Assembly (NCBI RefSeq): GCF_002217945.1
Contig: NZ_BCMG01000013.1
Span: forward strand, 1 to 64,000
DNA length: 64,000 nt
DNA from: Secundilactobacillus silagei JCM 19001
Lineage (GTDB): Bacteria > Bacillota > Bacilli > Lactobacillales > Lactobacillaceae
Direction of reading: 5' to 3'
In this document: positions 45,496 to 55,200 of the stretch, in pieces
How the letters are laid out: each line of letters opens with the position of its first letter
Position numbering within the stretch: position 1 is the first letter of the stretch
Translations under genes and position numbers: made by a program
The notes under the pieces: generated by a model
Database searches by the model: none
Told to the model about the DNA's origin: nothing
What the model saw: the letters and a program-made list of their open reading frames with translations, nothing else

Positions 45496-46455
45496 ATGAC
45501 ATTAAAAGAAACACAGACTGAAATTTTAAACGCAATTAAACAACATCAAACCATTATTATTCACAGGCATCAACGGCCTGATCCGGATGCCATCGGTTCG
45601 CAAATGGGGCTGGCGGAGATCTTAAAAGCCAGTTTTCCCAGCAAAAAGATCTATTCGGTGGGGAAGCAGTATCCAGGCTTCGATTGGTTAGGCAAGACGG
45701 ACACGATTGACGATGACGTCTACAAAGACGCTTTAGTCCTGGTCTTAGATACGGCTAACCAGCCACGAATCGATGATGACCGCTACAGCAAGGGTAATCA
45801 GCTGATCAAGATCGATCATCATCCAAATGATGATCAGTTCGGTGATCCGATGTGGGTTTCCCCAGAAGCTTCCAGTACTTCCGAATTGGTATTTGATTTT
45901 TATATGGCAATGAAGCCGGAACTGACCTGCACTGCTGAAGCGGCCAGATTATTGTATGCCGGAATTGTCGGCGATACTGGCCGGTTTATGTATCCTTCCA
46001 CTTCGACCCATACCATGAAGGTGGCTGGTGAATTGATGCAGTTTGATTTTTCTGCCAGTGACGTGAATCAAAAAGAAGACGAAATTTCGATTCCACTAGC
46101 CCGATTGTCGGCTTACGTTTACGAAAACCTGACGATTCTGCCTAGTGGTGCAGCTTACATTAAGCTCAGTGACGAAGTCTTGGAACCCTTCAAGCTTGGT
46201 GACGAATCCACGAGTTCAGTGGTACCGTTACCTGGACGCATCAAGGAAGTTAAGTCTTGGGCTATTTTCGTGGAGTCCAAAGACCACACTTTCCGGATTC
46301 GGTTACGGTCTAAGGGTCCCGCAATTAACGAATTAGCTAAGCGGCACGGCGGTGGCGGACACGCCTTGGCCAGCGGTGCCGTGGCTCACGATGATGACGA
46401 AATTAAACAAGTCATCAAAGAACTAGACGCACTATTGTCAAAACAAGGAGAATAA
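45496..46455 (+). CDS. nrnA: DHH-family oligoribonuclease/pAp phosphatase (NrnA)
   Basis: A 319-aa DHH/DHHA1 phosphoesterase that degrades short RNAs and converts pAp to AMP. Metal-binding motifs are HRHQRPDPDAIGS (near 22-34), LVLDTANQPR, KIDHHPN (the DHH motif, near 100) and GDTGRFMYPSTS. The DHHA1 substrate motif is GGGGHALASGA near 287. Length and motifs are those of Bacillus NrnA. It ends one base before the helicase start codon region, so translation of the two is likely coupled. Confidence 0.93.
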   Translation: MTLKETQTEILNAIKQHQTIIIHRHQRPDPDAIGSQMGLAEILKASFPSKKIYSVGKQYPGFDWLGKTDTIDDDVYKDALVLVLDTANQPRIDDDRYSKGNQLIKIDHHPNDDQFGDPMWVSPEASSTSELVFDFYMAMKPELTCTAEAARLLYAGIVGDTGRFMYPSTSTHTMKVAGELMQFDFSASDVNQKEDEISIPLARLSAYVYENLTILPSGAAYIKLSDEVLEPFKLGDESTSSVVPLPGRIKEVKSWAIFVESKDHTFRIRLRSKGPAINELAKRHGGGGHALASGAVAHDDDEIKQVIKELDALLSKQGE

Positions 46456-46456
46456 C

Positions 46457-47818
46457 ATGAGTCAAACCTTTAAAGAGTTCGGTTTACAGTCCTATTTAAC
46501 TGAGGCGGTAGACGAACTTGGCTTTACAGCACCAACCGCGATTCAAGAAAAACTGATCCCCGTTATCCGTTCAGGGAAAAGCGTCGTTGGTCAGTCAGAG
46601 ACTGGGAGTGGGAAGACCCACGCCTTTTTACTGCCAATTTTTGATGCTTTAGATTCTGAAACCCACGAAGTTCAGGCCGTGATCACGACTCCTAGCCGGG
46701 AACTGGCTTACCAAATTTATGGGGATGCTAAGCAGCTGGCTAAGCACAGCCCGAAGCCGTTAAAAATCGGTAACTACGTCGGTGGCACGGATAAGAAGCG
46801 CCAGATTGAAAAGTTAGAGCGTGAACAGCCTGAACTGGTCATTGGGACCCCTGGGCGAATCCGTGATCTCATTAAAAATGGTGCTCTAGACGTGCATACT
46901 GCGACCCAATTTGTGGTGGATGAAGCGGATATGACGCTGGATCTCGGTTTCTTAGCTGATGTTGACCAGATTGCGGCCCGGATGCCGGAACACCTGCAAA
47001 TGATGGTCTTTTCGGCCACCATTCCGGCTAAATTACGGCCCTTTTTACGCAAATACATGGAAAATCCGGTCGTCGAGGAGATTCCAGTTAAGTCAGTGAT
47101 CAGTCCAACCATTGATAACTGGTTGCTAGCAACCAAGGGTCACTCCAAAAACGAACTGATCTATCAGCTCCTAACCATGGGCGAACCGTACTTGGCATTG
47201 GTTTTTGCTAACACGAAGCAACGGGTCGTTGAAATTGCTGATTATCTAAAAGCACAGGGGTTAAAGGTCGCTGTGATCCATGGCGATTTGCCTGCCCGAG
47301 AACGGAAACGGGTCATGCGTGAAATTCATAACTTGGATTTCCAATTTGTGGTGGCAACTGATTTAGCTGCTCGTGGGATCGATATCGATGGCGTTTCTCA
47401 CGTCATCAATGACGGCATTCCAGACGACCTCGATTACTTTATTCACCGGGTTGGCCGGACTGGCCGTAAAGGTCTGCCGGGAACGGCGATCACTTTCTAT
47501 ACACCAGAGGAAGAAGAAAAGGTCTCCGCGCTTGAAGATATGGGCATCGTGTTTAAGCCCAAGCAGATCAAGAACGGTGAAGTGGTCGATTCCTTTGACC
47601 GTAATCGTCGGAAGAAGCGTGGCCCGCGGGCACCGAAAATTTCTGGGGCCATGGCTGGCAGAATTCAAAAGGAAAAGCGGACGGTCAAGCCTGGATACAA
47701 GAAGAAGATCAAGAAGGCGATCAATAAGGAACAGTGGTTTGAAAGTCGGATTCAGCAACGTCAAAATCACCGTAAAGCCCGGAAAAATAAAAAGGCGTCT
47801 TCCCAACGCTACAAATAA
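46457..47818 (+). CDS. cshB: DEAD-box RNA helicase CshB-like
   Basis: A 453-aa RNA helicase. Its motifs are the Q motif (LGFTAPTAIQ), Walker A SETGSGKT (near 46), PSRELA, GTPGRI, the DEAD box in VDEADMTL, SAT in FSATI, ATDLAARGID and HRVGRTGRKG. The basic tail from residue 390 is likely for RNA binding. In Bacillus the CshB gene acts in cold-shock adaptation, and similar genes sit between nrnA and alaS in lactobacilli. AAGGAG lies before the ATG. The end runs into the T-box leader region. Confidence 0.87.
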   Translation: MSQTFKEFGLQSYLTEAVDELGFTAPTAIQEKLIPVIRSGKSVVGQSETGSGKTHAFLLPIFDALDSETHEVQAVITTPSRELAYQIYGDAKQLAKHSPKPLKIGNYVGGTDKKRQIEKLEREQPELVIGTPGRIRDLIKNGALDVHTATQFVVDEADMTLDLGFLADVDQIAARMPEHLQMMVFSATIPAKLRPFLRKYMENPVVEEIPVKSVISPTIDNWLLATKGHSKNELIYQLLTMGEPYLALVFANTKQRVVEIADYLKAQGLKVAVIHGDLPARERKRVMREIHNLDFQFVVATDLAARGIDIDGVSHVINDGIPDDLDYFIHRVGRTGRKGLPGTAITFYTPEEEEKVSALEDMGIVFKPKQIKNGEVVDSFDRNRRKKRGPRAPKISGAMAGRIQKEKRTVKPGYKKKIKKAINKEQWFESRIQQRQNHRKARKNKKASSQRYK

Positions 47819-47894
47819 GGTGCTGGTTGCTTGATCTGGATAGCAAAGTAACTTGCACGACATTTGCAAAAAATGTATACTAATATGCGTATTA

Positions 47895-48095
47895 ATTGCA
47901 AGGATATGCTTAGCGGCCGGTTTTTTCAGAAACGTTTTGGCTGATGCGAAAAACGATTCCCAGGCTAAGTGCTCCCTTACGAAGAATTGAATAACCGTTG
48001 CTCAGCGCATTGAGCCTTAAGTGGTAAACGATCAAACATCGTTGCAAGTAAAGTGGTACCGCGTCTTAGACGTCTTTACTAGCAGCGGTGTTTTA
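47895..48095 (+). promoter_or_regulatory. T-box riboswitch leader of alaS
   Basis: The sequence AAAGTGGTACCGCG (48050-48063) is the T-box motif that pairs with the uncharged tRNA end. The GTAAAG and CTTTAC arms around it form the antiterminator. The ACCGC arm can instead pair with GCGGT near 48085 followed by TTTTATTATTTTT, forming a terminator. Upstream, CTTAGC (near 47908) and GCTAAG (near 47973) form the base of Stem I. The specifier codon was not assigned by eye, but the downstream gene identifies alanine. The 303-base gap before alaS is otherwise occupied by this leader and its promoter region. Confidence 0.85.
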
Positions 48096-48121
48096 TTATT
48101 TTTAATAAGGAGAAAAAGAGA

Positions 48122-50767
48122 ATGAAAGATTTAAGCAGCAGTGAAATTCGGCAGATGTACCTGGATTTCTTCAAAAGTAAGGGTCACACGATCATGCCTA
48201 GCGCGTCATTAGTACCCGTGGATGACCCAACATTGTTATGGATCAACTCTGGTGTTGCTACCATGAAGAACTATTTTAACGGCTCGGTTGTGCCTAAGAA
48301 CCCCCGGATGACCAGTTCACAAAAGAGTATTCGGACCAATGATATTGAAAACGTTGGCCGGACAGCGCGTCACCATACGTTATTTGAAATGCTGGGGAAC
48401 TTTTCCGTTGGGGATTACTTCAAAAACGAAGCCATTGCTTGGGCTTGGGAGTTGCTCACGTCAGACAAGTGGTTCGGCTGGGATCCGGAAAAACTGTACA
48501 TCACCGTTTATCCCGATGATGACGCTGCTAAAAAGCGCTGGGAAGAAGTCGGTGTTATACCCGACCACATCGTTGAAGCAGACGATAACTTCTGGGATAT
48601 TGGTGAGGGTCCTTCTGGTCCTGATAGTGAAATCTTCTATGATCGTGGTCAGTCCTTCAATAATTTGGCGGAAGACGATCCTGAAAGCTATCCTGGTGGC
48701 GAAAACGAACGTTACCTGGAAATCTGGAACATCGTATTCTCACAGTTTAACCACGAACCAGACGGCTCATACAAGCCACTGCCACGGAAAAACATTGATA
48801 CTGGAATGGGCCTTGAACGGGTCGTTTCAGTGTTCCAAAACGCTAAAACTAACTTTGAAACCGACCTCTTCTTACCCATGATCCACGCAACTGAATCTTA
48901 TAGCGATGGTAAAAAGTACGGTCAAGATCCTAAATTAGACGTTTCCTTCAAAGTGATTGCTGATCATTCACGGGCGATTACGTTTGCTATTGGTGATGGC
49001 GCACTGCCATCTAACGAAGGTCGCGGGTACGTTATTCGCCGTTTGATCCGCCGAGCTGTGGTCAACGGTCAAAAATTAGGCATCAAGGGGGCTTTCCTGT
49101 ACAAACTCGTTCCAGTTGTCGGTGAAGTCATGAAGGCTTACTACCCAGAAGTGCTGCAAAACAGCGACTATATCGCTCAAGTTGTGAAGTCAGAAGAAGA
49201 CCGGTTCAACGTGACGTTAGCTGATGGTTTAAACTTACTGAATAACTTGATTGCGGATACTAAGAAGAAGGGCGAGTCCGAAATTAACGGTGCGGATGCC
49301 TTCAAGCTGTACGACACTTACGGTTTCCCAGTTGAGTTGACCCGTGAATATACCTTTGACGAACATATCACGGTTGATGAAGACGGTTTTAAAGCCGAAA
49401 TGAAGAAACAACGTGACCGTGCTCGTAAGGCTCGGAATTCGGATAACTCCATGGGTGTTCAGACTGACGTGCTGATTGGTGTGAAGTCACCAAGTGAATA
49501 CGTTGGTTACACGCAGCTTGAAGTCAATGATGCCAAGATCACCGATATCGTGGCCGATGGTAAGCTGACCGACGCAACTGAAGGTGAACTGGCCCAAGTT
49601 ATCTTTGACAAGACGCCATTCTATGCTGAAATGGGTGGCCAAGTGGCTGATAAGGGTGATGTTCTGGATGAAAACGGCAATTTGATTGCCACCGTTGAAG
49701 ACGTGCAGCACGCACCAAACGGTCAGAACCTGCATACCTTAAAGCTGCATCATGGGATTAAAGTTGGCGATCAAGTAACCTTAAAAGTCGATGCGCACTT
49801 CCACAGTAAGGTCAAGAAGAACCATACGGCGACCCACTTACTGGATCAAGCCTTGCGAAACGTCTTTGGTGAGCATACCCAGCAAGCCGGTTCACTGGTT
49901 GAACCAAACTATCTGCGGTTTGACTTTACCCACTTTGGTCAAGTTACCGACGAAGATCTAGCCAAGGTTGAAGCCATCGTCAACGAAAAGATCTTTGAAG
50001 AAATTCCGGTCACGACTAAGGTGACCGATCAAGCAACCGGTAAGAAGATGGGTGCCATTGCACTGTTCAGCGACAAGTACGGCGACAAAGTCCGGGTCGT
50101 CTCAGTTGGGGACTTCTCCATTGAATTTTGCGGTGGGACTCACGTCAAGAACACCAACGAATTAGGCCTGTTTAAGATCACCTCTGAAACGGGTATTGGT
50201 GCCGGCACTCGTCGGATCGAAGCGGTCACCGCTGGAGATGCTTACGAGTACCTCGAAAAGCATGATCAGGTTTTGACTAACGCTGCTGCTACGCTGAAGT
50301 CACAGCAAGTTGAAGAAGTTCCGGATAAGATCCAGCAATTACAAGAACAGATCAAGACGTTATCGAACAAAGCAGAGAGCCTTGAAGCCAAATTGGCTAG
50401 TCAACAAGCTGGTGCCATTTTTGATAACGTGCAAGACGTTAATGGCAAACAATTGATCACCGGTGTCGTTCAGGTTTCTTCCATGGATCAACTGCGTCAA
50501 TTAGCGGATACTTGGCGGCAAAAGCAATTATCAGATGTGCTAGTCTTAGGTGCCCAAGTTGGCGAAAAAGCGAACTTGATCGTGGCTGTTAATGACGATA
50601 CCATTAAGGCCGGCGTTAAAGCTGGTGACCTGATCAAAGCCATTTCACCAAAAATTAATGGTGGCGGCGGCGGTCGGCCTAATCTGGCACAGGCCGGCGG
50701 TAAGAACCCGGCTGGTTTGCAGGATGCCATGGCCGAAGCTGCAAAATGGCTGTCAAATTTAAACTAA
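48122..50767 (+). CDS. alaS: Alanine--tRNA ligase
   Basis: An 881-aa class II aminoacyl-tRNA synthetase. The catalytic domain has QMYLDFFKSKGHTIMPSASL (in two parts), the motif-2 region RHHTLFEMLGNFSVGDYF and the motif-3 region GRGYVIRRLIRRAV. The editing domain carries HTATH (near 567) and CGGTH (near 669), which bind zinc and hydrolyse mischarged Ser/Gly-tRNA. The C-terminal coiled coil and DHHA1-like GGGGGRPNLAQAGG end the protein. Full length. Expression is set by the T-box leader sensing uncharged tRNA-Ala. Confidence 0.98.
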   Translation: MKDLSSSEIRQMYLDFFKSKGHTIMPSASLVPVDDPTLLWINSGVATMKNYFNGSVVPKNPRMTSSQKSIRTNDIENVGRTARHHTLFEMLGNFSVGDYFKNEAIAWAWELLTSDKWFGWDPEKLYITVYPDDDAAKKRWEEVGVIPDHIVEADDNFWDIGEGPSGPDSEIFYDRGQSFNNLAEDDPESYPGGENERYLEIWNIVFSQFNHEPDGSYKPLPRKNIDTGMGLERVVSVFQNAKTNFETDLFLPMIHATESYSDGKKYGQDPKLDVSFKVIADHSRAITFAIGDGALPSNEGRGYVIRRLIRRAVVNGQKLGIKGAFLYKLVPVVGEVMKAYYPEVLQNSDYIAQVVKSEEDRFNVTLADGLNLLNNLIADTKKKGESEINGADAFKLYDTYGFPVELTREYTFDEHITVDEDGFKAEMKKQRDRARKARNSDNSMGVQTDVLIGVKSPSEYVGYTQLEVNDAKITDIVADGKLTDATEGELAQVIFDKTPFYAEMGGQVADKGDVLDENGNLIATVEDVQHAPNGQNLHTLKLHHGIKVGDQVTLKVDAHFHSKVKKNHTATHLLDQALRNVFGEHTQQAGSLVEPNYLRFDFTHFGQVTDEDLAKVEAIVNEKIFEEIPVTTKVTDQATGKKMGAIALFSDKYGDKVRVVSVGDFSIEFCGGTHVKNTNELGLFKITSETGIGAGTRRIEAVTAGDAYEYLEKHDQVLTNAAATLKSQQVEEVPDKIQQLQEQIKTLSNKAESLEAKLASQQAGAIFDNVQDVNGKQLITGVVQVSSMDQLRQLADTWRQKQLSDVLVLGAQVGEKANLIVAVNDDTIKAGVKAGDLIKAISPKINGGGGGRPNLAQAGGKNPAGLQDAMAEAAKWLSNLN

Positions 50768-50851
50768 CGTGTTAAACTTTAAATATTAGGTTGAAAAAGC
50801 GTTTAAATTGCGGCTTATATATTTCATTCCAGTTACAACGCTCCACAACCA

Positions 50852-50880
50852 TTGTCGTTCTTGACTATATTCGGTAGAAT
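50852..50880 (+). promoter_or_regulatory. Promoter of ireB-ruvX-DUF1292
   Basis: TTGTCG (50852-50857), a 17-base spacer and TAGAAT (50875-50880), about 30 bases before ATG 50912. Confidence 0.6.
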
Positions 50881-50911
50881 AAGAACAAATAGCATTGGTG
50901 GAGGTGTGATC

Positions 50912-51181
50912 ATGAGTACGTTAGATAAAACCATGTATTTTGATTTCGGTGATAAGAAGCCGAAGGATGTTCATGAGACATTGGTGACTGTGTACCAAGC
51001 GTTAGAGGAAAAGGGTTATAATCCCATTAATCAGATCGTAGGTTACCTGCTATCTGGTGATCCGGCTTATATTCCCCGTATCAATGACGCCCGGAACTTG
51101 ATTCGTAAGCATGAACGCGACGAAATCATTGAGGAACTGGTTCGCTTCTACCTAAATGAGAATGGGACGACGACTAAGTGA
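50912..51181 (+). CDS. ireB: IreB family regulatory phosphoprotein (UPF0297)
   Basis: An 89-aa UPF0297 protein. The N-terminal [19 protein letters not shown] contains Thr and Tyr near residue 7-9, the area phosphorylated by the PASTA kinase IreK in enterococci. The rest ([28 protein letters not shown] and [21 protein letters not shown], in parts) is a conserved helical fold. It is thought to restrain cephalosporin resistance. GGAGGTG precedes the ATG. It overlaps the ruvX start by four bases. Confidence 0.93.
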   Translation: MSTLDKTMYFDFGDKKPKDVHETLVTVYQALEEKGYNPINQIVGYLLSGDPAYIPRINDARNLIRKHERDEIIEELVRFYLNENGTTTK

Positions 51182-51618
51182 TAAGAATAATGGGATTAGA
51201 TGTAGGTTCAAGAACTGTCGGAGTTGCGGTGAGTGATATGCTCGGGTGGACTGCGCAGGGTGTTGAGATCATTCGCATTAATGAAGATGAAAAAGAGTTC
51301 GGCATTGATCGGGTGAAGGAATTGGTCAAGCAGTACGAAGTGACCGGTTTCGTCTTAGGCTTACCGAAGAACATGAATAATACACTGGGTCCCAGAGCCC
51401 AGGCTTCTCAAGATTACGGCGATTTATTGAAGCAAACTTTTGATTTACCAGTGGATTTTGAGGATGAACGGTTAACCACCGTCGAAGCTGATCGGATGCT
51501 CGTTGAAGAAGCGGATGTTTCGCGTAAAAAACGCAAAAAAGTGATCGATAAACTAGCAGCCAGCTTGATTCTTCAGAACTACTTGGATCGCAAAGGCCCT
51601 TTGACCAAAGAAAAGTGA
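51178..51618 (+). CDS. ruvX: Putative Holliday junction resolvase RuvX (YqgF)
   Basis: A 146-aa RNase H-fold nuclease. It shows [16 protein letters not shown] (first Asp), [13 protein letters not shown] and [16 protein letters not shown] (second acidic cluster), then the C-terminal Asp in [14 protein letters not shown]. It may resolve recombination junctions or process rRNA ends. I keep the GTG 51178, which overlaps the ireB stop (translational coupling); an ATG at 51190 would only drop four residues. Confidence 0.93.
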   Translation: MIRIMGLDVGSRTVGVAVSDMLGWTAQGVEIIRINEDEKEFGIDRVKELVKQYEVTGFVLGLPKNMNNTLGPRAQASQDYGDLLKQTFDLPVDFEDERLTTVEADRMLVEEADVSRKKRKKVIDKLAASLILQNYLDRKGPLTKEK

Positions 51619-51629
51619 GGCACACAAAC

Positions 51630-51959
51630 ATGAGTGAAAACAACGAACAACAAATTACCATTGTCGATGAAAATGGCAAGGAAGAATTATACGATGTCCT
51701 GTTTACCTTTAAGTCACCGGACTACAACAAGTCATACATTTTACTTTATCCAGCTGGTAAGGCTGATGATGAAGAAGTTGATATCCAAGCTTATCAACTG
51801 GCAGATGGTGACGATCCAGCTGATCCACAAGGCGGCGACCTGTTACCGATCGAAAATGACGATGAATGGGATATGGTCGAATCAATGCTGAATACCTTCT
51901 TGAACGGTGGCGGTACTGATGCCTCTGACCAAGACTGGGGCGTACCGGATCCCAAATAA
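51630..51959 (+). CDS. DUF1292 protein (YrzB-like)
   Basis: A 109-aa acidic cytoplasmic protein of unknown function. DUF1292 is recognised by the sequence ITIVDENGKEELYDVLFTF and the following KSYILLYPAG strand. The C-terminus is rich in Asp, Glu and Gly. It follows ruvX and has an AGTGAGG site before ATG 51630, making the third gene of the ireB operon, as in Bacillus and lactobacilli. Confidence 0.9.
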   Translation: MSENNEQQITIVDENGKEELYDVLFTFKSPDYNKSYILLYPAGKADDEEVDIQAYQLADGDDPADPQGGDLLPIENDDEWDMVESMLNTFLNGGGTDASDQDWGVPDPK

Positions 51960-51981
51960 ATGAGCATTACTGAGTAGGTGT

Positions 51982-52049
51982 TTAGACCTTGTGTCTAACA
52001 CAAAACTCATTCATTTAGCCGCTGGTCCGTATGGGTCAGCGGCTAAATG
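51982..52049 (+). other. Two hairpins upstream of zapA, without a clear U-tract
   Basis: TTAGAC...GTCTAA (about 51982-51998) is followed by a perfect 13-bp stem (CATTTAGCCGCTG at 52012-52024 with 52037-52049). The following sequence AGTCTAATAG lacks a T-run, so it is not a normal intrinsic terminator. It may be a processing, stability or attenuation element in the zapA leader. Confidence 0.55.
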
Positions 52050-52079
52050 AGTCTAATAGATACTCTGGAGGTGAACGAT

Positions 52080-52361
52080 TTGGATAACACGAAGAAGAAA
52101 CCGCAACCGGCTCGCAGACGCTTTAAAGCGGTCATTGATGGTCAGAGCTATACGATCGTCGGTAACCAAACGGAGGCGCATATGCGGGCGGTGACAGAGT
52201 TGATGAATCAGCAACTTGCTCAGTTAAAAAAATTGGCACCAGACATGAGTAAGGAAGAAGCTTCGATATTATTGGCTTTTAATGCCATTTCAGATCAGTT
52301 AGAAAAAACTGAGGCCTATGATCAGCTTAAAAAGCAAGATCAAGACGATGAGGCTAAGTAG
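52080..52361 (+). CDS. zapA: Cell division protein ZapA
   Basis: A 93-aa FtsZ-binding protein that bundles Z-ring filaments. The ZapA domain has FKAVIDGQSYTIVGNQTEAHMRAV (in parts) followed by a long helix (TELMNQQLAQLKKLAPDMSKEEA and FNAISDQLEKTEAYDQL). Length is typical. TTG 52080 is chosen because CTGGAGG lies eight bases upstream. It is followed by mutS2 after 66 bases, a conserved neighbour in Firmicutes. Confidence 0.88.
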   Translation: MDNTKKKPQPARRRFKAVIDGQSYTIVGNQTEAHMRAVTELMNQQLAQLKKLAPDMSKEEASILLAFNAISDQLEKTEAYDQLKKQDQDDEAK

Positions 52362-52427
52362 GGCCGTGATGTCTCTGTCTTGAAATCGTCAGGTTTTACA
52401 ACAGCATTTGAGTTACGGGAGTTAGAG

Positions 52428-54785
52428 ATGAATAACAAAATTTATAAAACCATGGCGTATGACCAAATTAAACAGCAGCTGCGACAGTACCTTGTCTCTG
52501 CTGCGGGTGACGCCGAGTTAAAGCAATTAGAGCCCAGCAATGACCTTGACTGGGTTCAAGAACAAATTGATGAAACTAAAGACGGTGCGGATATTTACCG
52601 GTTGGAAAGCGGCATTCCGATTCCTAAGTTGGCGGATGTTGGCCCACACTTAAAACGGCTTGAAATTGACGGTACATTGAACGGGACGGAACTGGCCCAA
52701 ATTAGCCAGATCTTAAAAACCGTCCAAGCCGTCGTCAATTTTTTTGATGATCTGAAGCAGCGCCCCGTAGATCTGCGTCGTTTATATGACGTGGTCGGAC
52801 ACCTCGTTCATTTGCCTGAGATCAGTAAACGGTTAAGCGTGTCACTGGAAGATGATGGCCGGCTAACGGATGAAGCGTCACCTGAACTGCGGCGGATTCG
52901 GCGGCAGATCAATAATTTTGAAGGGGCTATTCGTAGCCAGATGGCGGGTTTTACCCGTGGCAAGAATGCCAAGTACCTCAGCGATAACTTGGTGACGATT
53001 CGTGACGACCGGTACGTGTTACCCGTTAAAGCGGAATATAAGCAACGGTTTGGCGGCATCGTGCACGATCAAAGTGCCAGTGGCCAGACCCTGTTTATCG
53101 AACCGGAATCAGTCGTGGGTAAAAATAATCAGCTCCGGGAATCTCAAATTGCGGAACGTCAAGAAGAACGGCGAATCTTATTGGATCTGTCAAACGCCTT
53201 GCGTCCTTATCAAGCGGAGATTCACGCTAACGCAACTATTTTGGGGCATCTAGACTTTATTAATGCTAAGGCCCGCTACGCGCATGCGTTAAAGGCCACT
53301 GAACCGATTTTGTCCACTGACAACCAGATTGCGCTCCGCCAGGCACGGCACCCCTTGATCGACCCGAAGAAGGTCGTGGCTAACGATATTGCGCTGGGTA
53401 AAGACTACAAAGCGATTATCGTGACTGGTCCCAACACCGGTGGTAAAACGATTACCTTAAAAACGGTCGGGATTACCCAATTAATGGCCCAGTCCGGGTT
53501 ATTTATTGCGGCTAATGAGCATTCTCAAGTGGGGCTATTTGATGAAGTGTTCGCCGACATTGGTGATGAACAGTCGATTGAGCAAAATCTGAGTACGTTC
53601 TCGTCGCACATTGAAAACATTGTGTCGATTTTAAAGGCGGCCAGTGATCACAGTTTGATTCTGGTGGATGAATTGGGCGCTGGTACTGACCCGCAAGAAG
53701 GGGCAGCACTAGCCATGGCAATCTTAGATGAGATCGGTGCAATGGGCAGTGAAGTCATTGCCACGACCCACTATCCGGAGCTTAAAGCTTACGGGTATAA
53801 TCGACCAGAAACGATCAACGCCAGCATGGAGTTTGATAACGCGACCTTGAAGCCAACGTACCGGTTAATGATTGGTATTCCTGGTCGTAGTAACGCACTG
53901 GAGATTGCTACGCGGCTGGGTCTTAAATCATCGATCATTGACGAAGCGCGGGGATTGACGGATCAAGATAGTCAAGACCTGAATAACATGATTGCCGATT
54001 TAACGGCGCAAAAGCGACAGGCGGACCTCGATGCTGAGGAGACTGCCAAGAAACTGGCAGAAACCGAACAGCTGCAAAAGGATCTGCAGGCTAAATTTGA
54101 CGGTTATTTGAAACAAAAAGACCAGTTGATGGAACAGGCCAAAGATGACGCCAATCAGTTGGTTGAAAAAACCAGGCTGCGGGCGGATAAAATCATCAAA
54201 GATATTCGTAAGAAGCAGCTTAAGGCTGGTAAGACTGTGATCAAAGAAGACCAGCTGATCGATGCTAAGGGGCAAATTAATGCCCTGCAGCAAGATCAAA
54301 AGCTGAAGAAGAACCGCGTCTTAAACCGTGAAAAGAAGCGTCATAACTTTAAGCAGGGTGACGAAGTCGTGGTCCGGTCTTACGGTCAGCGCGGAGTGAT
54401 CATGGATAAGCTGGATGCCCATCATTTTGAAGTTCAAATGGGGATCTTGAAGATGAAAATTGAGGATACCGATCTCGAACGGGCAGCGCCTGAAAAAGAA
54501 GCGCCAAGACCACGGGCAACGGTTCAACGCACTCGTTCCAACGGGGTCTCACCGACGTTAGACTTACGTGGTCACCGCTATGAAGAAGCCATGGCTGAAG
54601 TTGACCGTTTCATTGATTCGGCGCTTTTGGCCGGTTATCCCTCGGTTACGATCATTCATGGTAAGGGGACGGGTGCCCTGCGTAAAGGGGTTACCGAGTA
54701 CCTGCAGTCTAATCCACGAATCAAATCGTTTGGCTTTTCACCAGCGAATGCGGGTGGCGATGGCTCAACCATTGCTAAACTGTAG
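52428..54785 (+). CDS. mutS2: Endonuclease MutS2
   Basis: A 785-aa MutS2 protein. It lacks the mismatch-recognition N-terminal domain of MutS, starts directly with the core/clamp domains, and has the ATPase domain near 320-520 with Walker A TGPNTGGKTI, Walker B LILVDELGAGTDP and STFSSHIENI. A coiled segment (about 525-640) and a KOW-like patch follow, ending with the Smr nuclease domain with LDLRGHRYEEAM and IIHGKGTGALRKG. It suppresses homologous recombination and, in recent work, rescues collided ribosomes. ATG 52428 has GGGAG upstream; the frame extends 16 codons further without a site. Confidence 0.95.
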   Translation: MNNKIYKTMAYDQIKQQLRQYLVSAAGDAELKQLEPSNDLDWVQEQIDETKDGADIYRLESGIPIPKLADVGPHLKRLEIDGTLNGTELAQISQILKTVQAVVNFFDDLKQRPVDLRRLYDVVGHLVHLPEISKRLSVSLEDDGRLTDEASPELRRIRRQINNFEGAIRSQMAGFTRGKNAKYLSDNLVTIRDDRYVLPVKAEYKQRFGGIVHDQSASGQTLFIEPESVVGKNNQLRESQIAERQEERRILLDLSNALRPYQAEIHANATILGHLDFINAKARYAHALKATEPILSTDNQIALRQARHPLIDPKKVVANDIALGKDYKAIIVTGPNTGGKTITLKTVGITQLMAQSGLFIAANEHSQVGLFDEVFADIGDEQSIEQNLSTFSSHIENIVSILKAASDHSLILVDELGAGTDPQEGAALAMAILDEIGAMGSEVIATTHYPELKAYGYNRPETINASMEFDNATLKPTYRLMIGIPGRSNALEIATRLGLKSSIIDEARGLTDQDSQDLNNMIADLTAQKRQADLDAEETAKKLAETEQLQKDLQAKFDGYLKQKDQLMEQAKDDANQLVEKTRLRADKIIKDIRKKQLKAGKTVIKEDQLIDAKGQINALQQDQKLKKNRVLNREKKRHNFKQGDEVVVRSYGQRGVIMDKLDAHHFEVQMGILKMKIEDTDLERAAPEKEAPRPRATVQRTRSNGVSPTLDLRGHRYEEAMAEVDRFIDSALLAGYPSVTIIHGKGTGALRKGVTEYLQSNPRIKSFGFSPANAGGDGSTIAKL

Positions 54786-54860
54786 GTTGCTAAATACTTG
54801 TTCTTTTGAAAAAATCTGATACACTTACTAAAGGTAAACAAATAAAGGAGGGATTGTTTT

Positions 54861-55181
54861 ATGGCTGTTGTAGAAACGACAGATAAAACTTTTGAAAACG
54901 ATACGTCGAAGGGCGTGACATTAACTGATTTTTGGGCAACTTGGTGCGGTCCTTGCCGTATGCAATCACCAGTAGTTGAACAATTATCCGGTGAAATGGA
55001 CGGTCAGGTCACTTTCAACAAGATGGATGTTGACGCTAACCCGAACACACCGCAAAAATTCGGTATCATGAGTATTCCAACCCTCCTCGTTAAAAAGGAC
55101 GGTCAAGTTGTGGATACGGTTGTTGGTTATCACACCAAGGACCAGTTAAAGCAGTTACTGTCTCAATACGTTGAGGCTTAG
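54861..55181 (+). CDS. trxA: Thioredoxin
   Basis: A 106-aa thioredoxin with the active site WCGPC (residues 28-32), the FWAT strand before it and the cis-Pro in SIPTLLVKKDG (near 73). It donates electrons to ribonucleotide reductase, methionine sulfoxide reductases and other targets and is reduced by thioredoxin reductase. AAGGAGG precedes the ATG. It ends at a very strong terminator. Between mutS2 and yslB the order matches other lactobacilli and bacilli. Confidence 0.96.
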   Translation: MAVVETTDKTFENDTSKGVTLTDFWATWCGPCRMQSPVVEQLSGEMDGQVTFNKMDVDANPNTPQKFGIMSIPTLLVKKDGQVVDTVVGYHTKDQLKQLLSQYVEA

Positions 55182-55200
55182 AGCTACCAGAAAGTTAACT

